From Bacillota bacterium (lineage in GTDB: Bacteria; Bacillota; Negativicutes; Sporomusales; Sporomusaceae), in contig JAGGAB010000003.1 in NCBI GenBank assembly GCA_017889705.1, positions 62,001-126,000 on the forward strand: a DNA stretch of 64,000 bases, written 5' to 3'. The notes under the pieces are model-generated. The model did not search any database. It saw only the letters and a program-made list of their open reading frames with translations, and was not told the origin of the DNA. Below are positions 47,817 through 57,529 of this stretch, piece by piece; the first letter of the stretch is position 1, and each line of letters starts with the position of its first letter. Position numbers and translations under genes: made by a program.

Positions 47817-47888
47817 TAAACAAGCACCTCCATTTTACACAACTTACAATTATTTCATTTCATAATTATAGTTCACTGTAAAATACAT

Positions 47889-47925
47889 TGCAAAAACAGT
47901 CCCACATTAATGTGAGACTGTTTTG
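47889..47925. terminator. Terminator hairpin
   Basis: aaaaacagtcccacattaatgtgagactgtttt. Confidence 0.7.
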
Positions 47926-48073
47926 CTGTGTTTAGCAATTAATTATAACGTCCGTATTTCTCTACTGCAGCAAAAATGCATCCACATCAAATGGATAATG
48001 ATAACTTTCTTTCAGAAGCACTTAAATGCAACCACTTATGTCAATACATCTATTTCTTACCTGCAAATTGAGG

Positions 48074-49180
48074 TTATTTACCGGAAGCGGCAGCAACCAT
48101 AGCCTTAACATTTTCAAATTTAGCATTTGGCGGTATAGTGCAACCGGAAGCAAGAATAAATCCTTTTCCCATATCCTTAATCAATTTGGTTGAATAGTTG
48201 TACACATCGTCAGGAGTGCCAAGCGCCAACATGGCAGCAGGAACATCTCCCTTAATACACATGTGATCGCCAAGAACCTCTCTTATCTTATAGATATTGG
48301 TAGCGCCATCGCACTCAAAAATGCATTTCTGCCTAGGTAAGGTTTTGAAAAATTCCAAATCGCGCTCCCAGTTACCGTCAATGTGCAGGTCTGCTATCGC
48401 ACCTTCTTCAATAATTGCCTCGGCAGCCGCCTTTAGATACTTCCAGACAAAACGCTGCCAGATCTTCGGAGAATAGAATTCACTAGCTCCCCGAGCTGGC
48501 GACATAAAGACAACCATAGGTTTAATGGCGCGTATTTGCTGACGTAATTCTGCTAGATTTTCCTCAAGAATGACATCTAAAACAGCCTCAACCTTGTCAG
48601 GCATTTTAAACATATCTCTCATGAATTTGGGAAATGACCGTCCTCCGCCCAAAAATTCATTTACGGTAGAAGATGCTTTGGGAGAATATACCACAATGCC
48701 GGCATCCTCAAAATCTTTGATGAATTGTGGGACCTCCTTCAATTGTTCACGGATCGCATCAAGATCAAAGCCAACTCGATTTTTTAAATAATCCTCACTA
48801 AAAGCTTTCCAGCCTTTATTCAGAATCGTATCATAATCTTCCACTGTCATCAGTTCCTGCTCATCAAGCTGCCACGGAGTATCATCAGGAAGCTCACGCC
48901 CAGGCAATTTAACTTTCGAATAAAAAATTAACGGAAAAATTGTGGCGGTTGCGTAAGTACTGCCTGTTCCATCAACATCGCCCAAATCTTTAAATGAAGA
49001 TAAAATTGCTTGATGGGAAGCTTTCATATTTGAAACAAATTCAGACAGCTTCATGCCTACATGTCTTGCAAAAACAGCATCTCCTGCGATTATAACAGGA
49101 GTACGGTCCGTTTCCTCAAAAGCAATGGTTTTTTTCAATCTTTCAGTACGTTCCTGAAGCAATTGTTGTGCTGTTTTCAT
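48074..49180 (-). CDS. Uroporphyrinogen decarboxylase family (UroD/MtaA/CmuA-like) methyltransferase
   Basis: LADLHIDGNWERDLEFFKTLPRQKCIFECDGATNIYKIREVLGDHMCIKGDVPAAML; GFILASGCTIPPNAKFENVKAMV. Confidence 0.88.
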   Translation of the reverse strand: MKTAQQLLQERTERLKKTIAFEETDRTPVIIAGDAVFARHVGMKLSEFVSNMKASHQAILSSFKDLGDVDGTGSTYATATIFPLIFYSKVKLPGRELPDDTPWQLDEQELMTVEDYDTILNKGWKAFSEDYLKNRVGFDLDAIREQLKEVPQFIKDFEDAGIVVYSPKASSTVNEFLGGGRSFPKFMRDMFKMPDKVEAVLDVILEENLAELRQQIRAIKPMVVFMSPARGASEFYSPKIWQRFVWKYLKAAAEAIIEEGAIADLHIDGNWERDLEFFKTLPRQKCIFECDGATNIYKIREVLGDHMCIKGDVPAAMLALGTPDDVYNYSTKLIKDMGKGFILASGCTIPPNAKFENVKAMVAAASGK

Positions 49181-49213
49181 TATAAATCCACTCCCTCAAA
49201 ATATTTAATTAAC

Positions 49214-50026
49214 TCATACAGAGTCTGCAACCTTCTGTATATCAGCCGCTGTTGCGGCTAGCTGCTGCATGGATGCCGAAATCTCACCTGTCGAAATAGC
49301 CTGAGTGCTACCAAGGTCTGCTGTTTTTACTAATACATCCACGACCTTTGATGTATCTTGCTGAATGGTTTTGAGAATGCTCTCAATATCTTTAACAGAG
49401 TTTCCACTGTTAACAGCCATTTTTCGAATTTCTTCTGCTACAACGGCAAATCCCCGTCCATGTTCACCAGCTCTAGCAGCTTCAATAGCGGCGTTAAGCC
49501 CTAGTAAATTGGAATTAGCCGCAATATCACTGACAAAGCGTAAAATATCAGTGGTTTTCTTAATATCGTTTAAAACTTTCTCGCCATCCTGGCGAACTTG
49601 TGCCAAATCATCAGAAAGTTTAGTGGCTGATACATTGAGCCCTTCAGCAGTTGCACTTAATTCCTGGGATGTTGCTGCTATAGTCTGGGCGGCATTTTGC
49701 AAAATTTCATGTGTTTGCATACTGACAGCCGCACCTACAATGCCGATAAATTGCTGATTTTCATCAAAAACAGGCCTAACAATGGCTTTGCAGGGAATAC
49801 CATATACCGATGTTGGTACTGTAGTTATTATTTTCTTTTTGGTTCTGATGCACTCTAACATGGCACCACCTTTGGCAATCTCGCCAATCTTTACATCAGC
49901 ATGAAATGTATCTGCCGGTGAATAATGAAGTATTCTTCCTTCTGGATCACATACCATTACTGAACAATCAAATGCATTCAACTCACGAAAAACATCAGCA
50001 CTATCAATAATCTCTTTTAAATTCAT
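49214..50026 (-). CDS. Soluble methyl-accepting chemotaxis-type protein
   Basis: [40 protein letters not shown]; no obvious TM segment. Confidence 0.9.
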   Translation of the reverse strand: MNLKEIIDSADVFRELNAFDCSVMVCDPEGRILHYSPADTFHADVKIGEIAKGGAMLECIRTKKKIITTVPTSVYGIPCKAIVRPVFDENQQFIGIVGAAVSMQTHEILQNAAQTIAATSQELSATAEGLNVSATKLSDDLAQVRQDGEKVLNDIKKTTDILRFVSDIAANSNLLGLNAAIEAARAGEHGRGFAVVAEEIRKMAVNSGNSVKDIESILKTIQQDTSKVVDVLVKTADLGSTQAISTGEISASMQQLAATAADIQKVADSV

Positions 50027-50115
50027 GCTTGTCGCTCCTTATGTGTTGTATTACTATCATCATTAAATTGACGCAAGCATACATAACATTGTTGTTAAAC
50101 GTCCTTATAACGTAT

Positions 50116-50131
50116 CGCAATTTTTATGCCA
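50116..50131 (-). promoter_or_regulatory. Sigma-54 (-24/-12) promoter upstream of soluble MCP/UroD
   Basis: minus strand TGGCATAAAAATTGCG vs TGGCACN5TTGCW. Confidence 0.78.
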
Positions 50132-50194
50132 ATAATCTAAATTTACAGAAATTACAGCGCATACGTCTCTATCGGGTTTAATAATTCAGTTTTA

Positions 50195-50254
50195 TGTACC
50201 TAAACTGATACTTTTTTCAGTTACAGCACCACAGCATGTACCTTTTGAAGTACG
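50195..50254. promoter_or_regulatory. Paired candidate UAS for sigma-54 activator
   Basis: tgtacctaaactgatact at 50195 and tgtaccttttgaagtacg at 50237; starts 42 bp apart. Confidence 0.68.
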
Positions 50255-50262
50255 CAAATTTC

Positions 50263-50870
50263 CTAGTTAAATAAAATAAGGCCTACATACGAAACTGTAT
50301 TTTTTCCATTATAGTAGGGAATTCCGCAAGTTTTCTCCAGGTTTATTACATCAATACCAAAGGCTTCGACTGAGGGAAATGCTTCCTCTGGAAATCTGCA
50401 TGGTTCATTATCCAAAAAAGTGCAGCGGTTGCAAAATTCACAGGCTCCAGCATTTAACGCAAGTATCTCCTGCAGGTTATGTTTATTTTTAAGGTTGCTC
50501 AGCACTTCCCTAAACACTTTGTCATGGTCTTTCTTCGCCGACATCATTCCCTTCCAATCAAAGGAACTGGCTACTTGATGCACTGTCTGAAACAATAGTC
50601 CATACTGATATCGGCAAGCCTGCGTCTTGACCGCCTCAAACGAACCCACTCCAGGCGGACACATCCAGTTTGTAGCATACTTCCTACAGACATTTTGTTC
50701 ACAGGCTTTTCTAAAATCCTCAACAAATTTTATTTTCCCTACTTCAACAATTGCTGCATGGTTCGCTTTTGCAGTAATTGCTGCATTTACCAGTTCATTA
50801 AAACTATTCTCCAGCTCAGTTGCCCCCTTGAGCGCTTCTGCCGCAAAGATGTTAATAAGCAAACTTTTTG
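50263..50870 (-). CDS. DUF2284 putative metal-binding protein
   Basis: CRKYATNWMCPPGVGSFEAVKTQACRYQYGLLFQT; CEFCNRCTFLDNEPCRFPE; start approximate because the upstream ORF end covers an operator. Confidence 0.82.
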
Positions 50871-50882
50871 AGAACCGCCATT

Positions 50883-50910
50883 TGTATATACATCTATATA
50901 TAGAGTAGCC
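50883..50910. promoter_or_regulatory. Candidate operator copy 3
   Basis: tgtatatacatctatatatagagtagcc. Confidence 0.76.
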
Positions 50911-51023
50911 AAAATTGCCCAATTTGTCAATATTTTTTTATTTTTCTTTTAATTTAGTTTATTATTATAGCGCAAAACAACGTCCTGAAAGCTTTATCAG
51001 TATTCAGGACGTTATTGCCTTTA

Positions 51024-51749
51024 TTATTTTACTCTTTCTTCGCATAACTTCAGAGATGTATTCTGTCCAAGCTGAGTCTGATCAACCTCATTGCCACCAC
51101 AAATATCACTTATCGTAATAGCCTTTCCTGGTTCGAGTACCAAAAATTCATCATCCCATGCCCCTTTTAGCAGCTTATGAAATAAGCGCAGCGAACCTGG
51201 TGTAACAGCATGACACAGATTAAGCTTTTCCGCAACAGCCTGTGTTTTCACTAGCACGCTTTCTAACGCATAAGCGCCTGTATCTATCAGCATGAATCGT
51301 TTATAATGCCCTAACATAATCTTCATTATTTTTGAAGTTCTGGACTGTCCATAACGTTCAATGCAGCGTTCATATTCTTGAAGCAGGTTATTCTCGTAAT
51401 CTAACCAGCCTTTCGTCAGAAAATAAGTTCCCATCTCTTTTGATATATTTTTTCTGGCTTCACAAGAACCCAAAAGCAGCGGAATGCAGTCATCAACCTT
51501 GGGCAATACCAATGTTGCCTTATCTGATTTAACGCCAAGTAAACTATTCCCACAATATCCAAACAACAACAAGATTGTGTCAACATTATCTATCCGATTG
51601 ATTTCCTCCTGAATGCGTTTGTGTAATAGTTCAGGTGTGTTATGCAAACCGGATTCAATATATATAATGGGGAAATCCACCTTGGTTTCCTGTACTGCTA
51701 ATGTGAGTTCCGCCTGAAGTGTCTGACATGCAAGTATTGCAGTCCCCAT
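51024..51749 (-). CDS. DUF1638 family protein
   Basis: ILACQTLQAELTLAV; LLLFGYCGNSLLGVKSDKATLVLPKVDDCIPLLLGS; GHYKRFMLIDTGAY. Confidence 0.85.
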   Translation of the reverse strand: MGTAILACQTLQAELTLAVQETKVDFPIIYIESGLHNTPELLHKRIQEEINRIDNVDTILLLFGYCGNSLLGVKSDKATLVLPKVDDCIPLLLGSCEARKNISKEMGTYFLTKGWLDYENNLLQEYERCIERYGQSRTSKIMKIMLGHYKRFMLIDTGAYALESVLVKTQAVAEKLNLCHAVTPGSLRLFHKLLKGAWDDEFLVLEPGKAITISDICGGNEVDQTQLGQNTSLKLCEERVK

Positions 51750-51762
51750 CTGACCACTTCCT

Positions 51763-52428
51763 TTATGACGATTGAACTATTCGTCTATTGGACGCAAAAA
51801 TATCCCGGCACAATTCGATTACTCGGCCACAATCGGTAGCCCAATAATCTGCGCCAGTATATTTTCTTACACTTTCATTAACTAGACCTCCAATAATTAC
51901 CGTAGTCTCAGAACGAAGCCCGGCGTCGTCCAAGAGTGTAATCGTATTTTTCATAGAGTCAAACGCTTCCGTAATTAATCCGGTTAAACAAACAACCCGG
52001 CTATTATGCAATCCGACAGCTTCGATAAATTTCTCACCTGGAACGTTAACACCTAAATCGCAGATATCAAAGCCATTGTATCGCATAATACCTGTTGTTA
52101 TATTTTTGCCAATATCATGAATATCTTCTGCAACTGTGCCAAATACAACAGTAGGATAAGAAGCGATCGCGGTAACTACTCTGTCTTGATTTACTAAAGC
52201 CAGTACATCTTTAAAGATTTCAGACGCCATAATCAGGTCTGATAAAAAATATTCTCCTTTACTGTAAAGCTCACCTACCCGGTCGGTCCCTAACCGGATT
52301 TCCTCCAACAGAACATAGGGATTGATCCCCATCTCAAGACCTTGTTTAACGAGATTCATCACCGTAGCTTCATCCAGTCTAGCCATGGCACAGACTAACA
52401 TTTTCTGGATTTTTAGCATAAATCTCAC
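51763..52428 (-). CDS. Corrinoid (B12-binding) methyltransfer protein
   Basis: VVFGTVAEDIHDIGKNITTGIMRYNGFDICDLGVNVPGEKF. Confidence 0.94.
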   Translation of the reverse strand: MRFMLKIQKMLVCAMARLDEATVMNLVKQGLEMGINPYVLLEEIRLGTDRVGELYSKGEYFLSDLIMASEIFKDVLALVNQDRVVTAIASYPTVVFGTVAEDIHDIGKNITTGIMRYNGFDICDLGVNVPGEKFIEAVGLHNSRVVCLTGLITEAFDSMKNTITLLDDAGLRSETTVIIGGLVNESVRKYTGADYWATDCGRVIELCRDIFASNRRIVQSS

Positions 52429-53153
52429 AACCTTCCTGAAAGTGGATATGAGGTAGCTGTTAATTCAAATCTGTCTTTATGACAAACCATTACCGATACG
52501 CCCAATAGTTTGTCTTCGTTAGCGTAAATAACCTGTTTTACTACCAATGCCGGTAGCTCTTCCTCCGCTTCTAACAACTTAGCTTGTTCTACAGACAGTG
52601 CCGATACAGATATTACCATATCATTGCGTACAGGTACGCTATTTTGATGTTTAGCAACCAAGTCCGGGAAATCTGCATATTCTAGCTGAGTTTCTAGTAA
52701 TGGTTTTCCTTTTTGGTACAGCAGAAATTTTTCCTCAATTGCTACCGGTAAATTTTCCTTAATCAGCAAACGTTTTACCGCAATTACATTGGTGTCTCCG
52801 TCAAAGCCTAAATCACGGGCTAATTTCAGATTGTTACGAATTAAATTGACACCAATAAGCTTATAATGCAATTCGGCTTTTCCGCTCGCGCTATTTTTCA
52901 AATCAATAACCAATTGATTTAAGCGTGGGCGAGTAACAAAACTGCCTTTTCCCTTGACGGTTTCAATCAATCCAGCCTCGGCCAGCAGAGCAATTCCTTG
53001 CCTTACCGTCATACGACTTATACCATACTGCTCGCCTAGCTGCGCCTCTGTTGGGATTAGGTCTCCATCTTTTAATATACCGGTTTCAATTTGCTGCTTT
53101 ATATCATCAGCCAAGCGATAGTACACCGGTATCATATTCTCGCGATTTCGCAT
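52425..53153 (-). CDS. GntR/HutC family transcriptional regulator
   Basis: IPTEAQLGEQYGISRMTVRQGIALLAEAGLIETVKGKGSFV; UTRA-like effector domain. Confidence 0.95.
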   Translation of the reverse strand: MRNRENMIPVYYRLADDIKQQIETGILKDGDLIPTEAQLGEQYGISRMTVRQGIALLAEAGLIETVKGKGSFVTRPRLNQLVIDLKNSASGKAELHYKLIGVNLIRNNLKLARDLGFDGDTNVIAVKRLLIKENLPVAIEEKFLLYQKGKPLLETQLEYADFPDLVAKHQNSVPVRNDMVISVSALSVEQAKLLEAEEELPALVVKQVIYANEDKLLGVSVMVCHKDRFELTATSYPLSGRL

Positions 53154-53198
53154 AGTAACCTTCCTTTAAAAGCTCATATATGATACAAGCTTGCAAAT

Positions 53199-53217
53199 CT
53201 ATACATCTATATACAGT
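53199..53217. promoter_or_regulatory. Candidate operator copy 4 (gntR promoter)
   Basis: tctatacatctatatacag. Confidence 0.65.
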
Positions 53218-53309
53218 GTACATGAAGACTGATAATTATGTCAATTTTTACTTTTATAATATAATGAGAATTTTTTAGTATTTTTTTGCTTGATTTACAC
53301 ATAAAGAGA

Positions 53310-53350
53310 GACTTAATCTAGACAACGTTTGATGCCGTCTGAATTAAGTC
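53310..53350. repeat. Imperfect palindrome, GACTTAA...TTAAGTC
   Basis: gacttaatctagacaacgtttgatgccgtctgaattaagtc; reverse complement shares gacttaattcagacggc with 18166..18208. Confidence 0.8.
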
Positions 53351-53386
53351 TTCAAAAAAGGTCTAGAATATCATGTATTCTTTCTG

Positions 53387-53956
53387 TTAATTCATAATAA
53401 TATCCTGCAATTTTAACTTTGGCACATGATGAACCTGGTTATCATCCCGCCAATATTTAGTATCATCATCTGCTTCAATCTCATCAATTACAACACATTC
53501 TTGGGGTTTACCCAAAGCAATCACCAACACTATCTCCATGTTTTCCGGAATATCTAACGCCGCTCTTAAACCAGGCCGCTGCAAATTACCAATCATGCAG
53601 CCCCCTAGGCCCTGTTCAACCGCTCCCAACAAGATACTCTGAGCAGCAATACCATAAGCCGGACCACCAATTGCTTTTTGTTGTTCATCTTGAACAATTA
53701 CGATATAAGCAGTTGGCCTTTCGCCCGCTACCGGTCCTGTCCAATCTTTTAAATAACCAGCCCAGCCAATATGGGGAAATATTTTATCATTAGTTTCCTT
53801 AGCATTAGACAAGTAATATCGCAAAGTTTGGCGGTTGGCTCCTGAAGGACTCAATCTTGCTAAATCGATTAGCTGCAGTAAAGTCTCCCGGCTGATTTCC
53901 TGTTCTTCGTAGAATCGCCGGTAACTCCGGTTTCTTTTCACTAAATCGGCAAGCAC
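53387..53956 (-). CDS. Nitroreductase family protein
   Basis: VKRNRSYRRFYEEQEISRETLLQLIDLARLSPSGANRQTLRY. Confidence 0.93.
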   Translation of the reverse strand: MLADLVKRNRSYRRFYEEQEISRETLLQLIDLARLSPSGANRQTLRYYLSNAKETNDKIFPHIGWAGYLKDWTGPVAGERPTAYIVIVQDEQQKAIGGPAYGIAAQSILLGAVEQGLGGCMIGNLQRPGLRAALDIPENMEIVLVIALGKPQECVVIDEIEADDDTKYWRDDNQVHHVPKLKLQDIIMN

Positions 53957-53986
53957 TTAGAACCGCTCCATTCCTTTTGCCAAATA

Positions 53987-54640
53987 CTATTTCCGGCGTT
54001 TTTTCAATTCCTCAAACAACTCACTTGGCGCAATATTGTGGTTGGCTAACAGTACCAAGCAGTGATACCAGAGATCAGCCATTTCATACAATATCTCGGC
54101 TTTGTCGTTATTTTTAGAAGCGATAATAGTTTCTGCCGATTCTTCACCGACTTTTTTAAGAATTTTGTCCTGCCCTTTTTCAAATAGGTAGTTGGTATAG
54201 GAACCTTCCTTGGGATTGTGCTTACGGTCATTGATAACATTATACAGTTCATATAAAACACCGGCTAATGGTTCTTTGTATACTTTGTCTGGATCAACCA
54301 ATTTCTCTGCCTGCTCAGCTTCCGCATCCAGTCTGCGGCTAAAACAGGAGAATGTGCCTTCATGGCAAGCCACACCTTTCTGTTCCACCTTAACCAACAG
54401 GGTATCTGCGTCACAATCATAATACATTTCCTTTACTGTCTGCACATGACCGGAGGTTTCCCCCTTCTGCCAGAGCGCCTTGCGGCTGCGGCTGTAAAAC
54501 CAGGTTACACCGGTTGTTAGTGTCTTAGCTAATGATTCGGCATTCATATATGCCAGCATCAGTACTGTTCCGGAAGCCTCGTCCTGAATAATCGCCGGTA
54601 CCAAGCCGTTCTCGTCAAATTTTACTACCTCTATATTCAT
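53987..54640 (-). CDS. hisIE: Bifunctional phosphoribosyl-AMP cyclohydrolase/phosphoribosyl-ATP pyrophosphatase
   Basis: [39 protein letters not shown]. Confidence 0.97.
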   Translation of the reverse strand: MNIEVVKFDENGLVPAIIQDEASGTVLMLAYMNAESLAKTLTTGVTWFYSRSRKALWQKGETSGHVQTVKEMYYDCDADTLLVKVEQKGVACHEGTFSCFSRRLDAEAEQAEKLVDPDKVYKEPLAGVLYELYNVINDRKHNPKEGSYTNYLFEKGQDKILKKVGEESAETIIASKNNDKAEILYEMADLWYHCLVLLANHNIAPSELFEELKKRRK

Positions 54641-55395
54641 AATCGCACCTCTACTCCCCGGGATTTTAGATATTCCTTAACTTGACCAACCGTAAACTGG
54701 CCGTAGTGAAATACCGATGCCGCCAGTACGGCATCAGCCTTACCGGCAGTTAATACTTCATAAAAATGTTCCATCTCGCCGGCGCCGCCAGAGGCAATAA
54801 CAGGTACATTGACGGCTTCTGATACCATCCTAGTCAGTGCAATATCATAGCCATCCTTGGTGCCGTCTTTGTCCATGCTTGTCAGCAAAATTTCCCCAGC
54901 GCCCAGCTCTGTGGCTCTTTTGACCCATTCCAGCACATCAATTCCTGTCGGTGTACGTCCACCGTTAATATATACTTCCCAGGCATCCTGACCGGACTGG
55001 CGGGCATCAACCGCCAGCACAATACACTGACGGCCAAAGCGTTTGGCACCTTCAGTCAAAAGTTCCGGATTCTTAACCGCTGCGGTATTTAGCGAAACCT
55101 TGTCAGCACCAGCATTAAGCATTGTTCTGATATCTTCGACTGTCCGTATACCACCGCCCACCGTAAAGGGAATAAACACCTGAGCAGCTACGTCACCAAC
55201 TACATCCACCATAGTTTTGCGTTCATCTGAGGAGGCAGTAATATCCAGGAAAACCAGTTCGTCAGCCAGTTTAATATCATAGACTTTAGCCAGTTCTACC
55301 GGATCGCCGGCATCGCGCAGGCCAACAAAATTAGTTCCCTTAACCACCCGCCCGTCTTTTACATCAAGGCAGGGAATAATGCGTTTCGTATACAT
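54637..55395 (-). CDS. hisF: Imidazole glycerol phosphate synthase subunit HisF
   Basis: [33 protein letters not shown]. Confidence 0.98.
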   Translation of the reverse strand: MYTKRIIPCLDVKDGRVVKGTNFVGLRDAGDPVELAKVYDIKLADELVFLDITASSDERKTMVDVVGDVAAQVFIPFTVGGGIRTVEDIRTMLNAGADKVSLNTAAVKNPELLTEGAKRFGRQCIVLAVDARQSGQDAWEVYINGGRTPTGIDVLEWVKRATELGAGEILLTSMDKDGTKDGYDIALTRMVSEAVNVPVIASGGAGEMEHFYEVLTAGKADAVLAASVFHYGQFTVGQVKEYLKSRGVEVRL

Positions 55396-55401
55396 GATTT
55401 A

Positions 55402-56130
55402 TCACTCCTTGGCCAAACGAATGGCTGCCGCAACATCAACTGCACCGGTATAAATGGCCTTGCCGACAATAACGCCTTCAATACCGCCATCGGTGTTGGC
55501 TGCTTTCAGTGCCGTAATGTCATCAAGGCTTTTTACACCGCCGGAGGCAATCACCGGGATACCGGCTGCCTTAGCCAGCGAGGCCGTTGCCGCTACATTG
55601 ACACCCTGCAAAGTTCCGTCCCGGGAGATATCAGTATAAATAATGCGGGATACACCGGCCTCAGCCATTTTTTTCGCCAGCTCTTCTGCTCCCACACCAC
55701 CTGACACTTCCCAGCCGTCTACAGCTGCCTGCCCGTCACGGGCATCAATTCCCACAACAATCTTATTGCCAAATTTGCGGCAAGCCTCACGAACAAGTTC
55801 AGGATTGCGGACAGCAATAGATCCCAGTATTACCCGGCTAACACCGGCTGATAACACTTGTTCAATATTGTCAAGCGTGCGGATACCTCCGCCTAGTTGT
55901 ACCGGAATATTGACAGACTTCACAATTATGCTTACTACCTCAAGATTTACCGACTTGCCAGCCAGTGCGCCGTCCAAATCAACAACATGCAAATACTCAG
56001 CCCCCGCTGCCGCCCATTTAAGCGCCATATCGGCAGGATTGTCGGCAAACACAGTTTCTTTATCAAAACGCCCTTCGGTCAGACGGACACAGCGTCCGCC
56101 GCGAATGTCGATTGCCGGAAAAATAATCAT
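55402..56130 (-). CDS. hisA: ProFAR isomerase HisA
   Basis: IFPAIDIRGGRCVRLTEGRFDKETVFADNP. Confidence 0.98.
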   Translation of the reverse strand: MIIFPAIDIRGGRCVRLTEGRFDKETVFADNPADMALKWAAAGAEYLHVVDLDGALAGKSVNLEVVSIIVKSVNIPVQLGGGIRTLDNIEQVLSAGVSRVILGSIAVRNPELVREACRKFGNKIVVGIDARDGQAAVDGWEVSGGVGAEELAKKMAEAGVSRIIYTDISRDGTLQGVNVAATASLAKAAGIPVIASGGVKSLDDITALKAANTDGGIEGVIVGKAIYTGAVDVAAAIRLAKE

Positions 56131-56143
56131 GATTTCAACTCCT

Positions 56144-56275
56144 TAGAGACTGTCCCCAAACGCTCATCTGCGTTGTTGCTCCTGCAAGCGCTCGCTCAAC
56201 GTACCAGCCCAGTACGCTTTCGCTCACGTTCTCGTCGCGCCTAGCAGCTAAGCATTTTGGACCAGTCTCTTACAT
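56144..56275. repeat. ~130 bp imperfect palindromic element between hisH and hisA
   Basis: termini agagactgtcc / ggaccagtctct; internal cgtac-cagccca-gtacg. Confidence 0.7.
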
Positions 56276-56292
56276 TAAGGTAATGTGTTTTT

Positions 56293-56928
56293 CTAAACAC
56301 ATCTAACAAAGTTAGCTAAGATCGCTAACCCTGTCGCACTTGATTTTTCAGGGTGAAACTGAACTGCCTGCACATTGCCACAGCCCACAGCCGCCGTCAC
56401 TGCACCGCCATATTCAGTCACTGCCGTAACAACAGCCTGATTATCAGGCACAGCATGATAGCTATGGACAAAGTAAACATAGGGCATGACCTTCAATCCG
56501 GCAAACAGCTGGCTTTGTGTCCTAAATTCCAGGTTGTTCCATCCCATATGGGGAATTTTAAGCTCGGGAGCAACGATTTTCCGCACCATGCCTGGTATAA
56601 TTCCCAGCCCCGGCACACCGGGAGCTTCTTCGCTGCCGTCAAATAACAACTGCAACCCAAGACAAATCCCGAGAAAAGGTGTCCCCCGCCCAGCCACTTC
56701 TTGGATAACCTCAACAAGCCCGTAACTCTCCAGGTTCGCCATACAGTCACCAAATGCCCCCACTCCGGGAAGTACTACCTTGGCAGCACTTTTTATAACT
56801 GACGGATCACTGGTAATGATGATATCATACCGGCTTCCATTTTCGGTGTTTAACCTGGCTAATGCCTTGGACACACTATGCAAATTGCCCATACCATAAT
56901 CAATAATTGCTAAGGTTGCTAACGCCAT
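56293..56928 (-). CDS. hisH: Imidazole glycerol phosphate synthase subunit HisH
   Basis: IDYGMGNLHSVSKAL; GICLGLQLLF; VQFHPEKS. Confidence 0.97.
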   Translation of the reverse strand: MALATLAIIDYGMGNLHSVSKALARLNTENGSRYDIIITSDPSVIKSAAKVVLPGVGAFGDCMANLESYGLVEVIQEVAGRGTPFLGICLGLQLLFDGSEEAPGVPGLGIIPGMVRKIVAPELKIPHMGWNNLEFRTQSQLFAGLKVMPYVYFVHSYHAVPDNQAVVTAVTEYGGAVTAAVGCGNVQAVQFHPEKSSATGLAILANFVRCV

Positions 56929-56941
56929 CGCTGAATCTCCT

Positions 56942-57529
56942 TTATAACATGCCTTTGGTTGACATTACACCCTTGATCCGGTCATCCTGCCGTGTTGCTT
57001 CATCAAGCGCCCGGCCTAAAGCCTTAAAAATAGCTTCAATGCAATGATGAGTGTTCTTTCCTGATAACAGCCGCACATGCAGGGTAAGTCCGGCGTGCAC
57101 ACTAAGCGCCCGCAAAAACTCTTCTGTTAATTCGCTGTCAAACTGCCCTACCTGCTCACCTGGCAGCACTGCATCAAAAACCAGAAAAGGGCGGCCACTG
57201 ATATCCAACGATACCATGGCCAGCGCTTCATCCATAGGAACAAAAGCTGTGCCATAGCGTTTGATTCCGGCTTTATCCCCAAGTGCCTTGGCTAATGCCT
57301 GTCCCAGCGCGATGCCAGTATCCTCAACAGTATGATGCCCGTCAACATAGGTATCGCCTTTTGCAGTTACCGTCAGATCAAATAAGCCATGTTTGCTAAA
57401 TAGTGTTAACATATGATCAAAAAAACCAATGCCGGTAGTAATCTCAGACTGGCCGCCGCCGTCAAGCCGCAAAGCAACATTTATAGCTGTTTCTCCGGTA
57501 ATCCGTTCCAAACTCGCACTGCGGCTCAT
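56942..57529 (-). CDS. hisB: Imidazoleglycerol-phosphate dehydratase
   Basis: [34 protein letters not shown]. Confidence 0.98.
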   Translation of the reverse strand: MSRSASLERITGETAINVALRLDGGGQSEITTGIGFFDHMLTLFSKHGLFDLTVTAKGDTYVDGHHTVEDTGIALGQALAKALGDKAGIKRYGTAFVPMDEALAMVSLDISGRPFLVFDAVLPGEQVGQFDSELTEEFLRALSVHAGLTLHVRLLSGKNTHHCIEAIFKALGRALDEATRQDDRIKGVMSTKGML

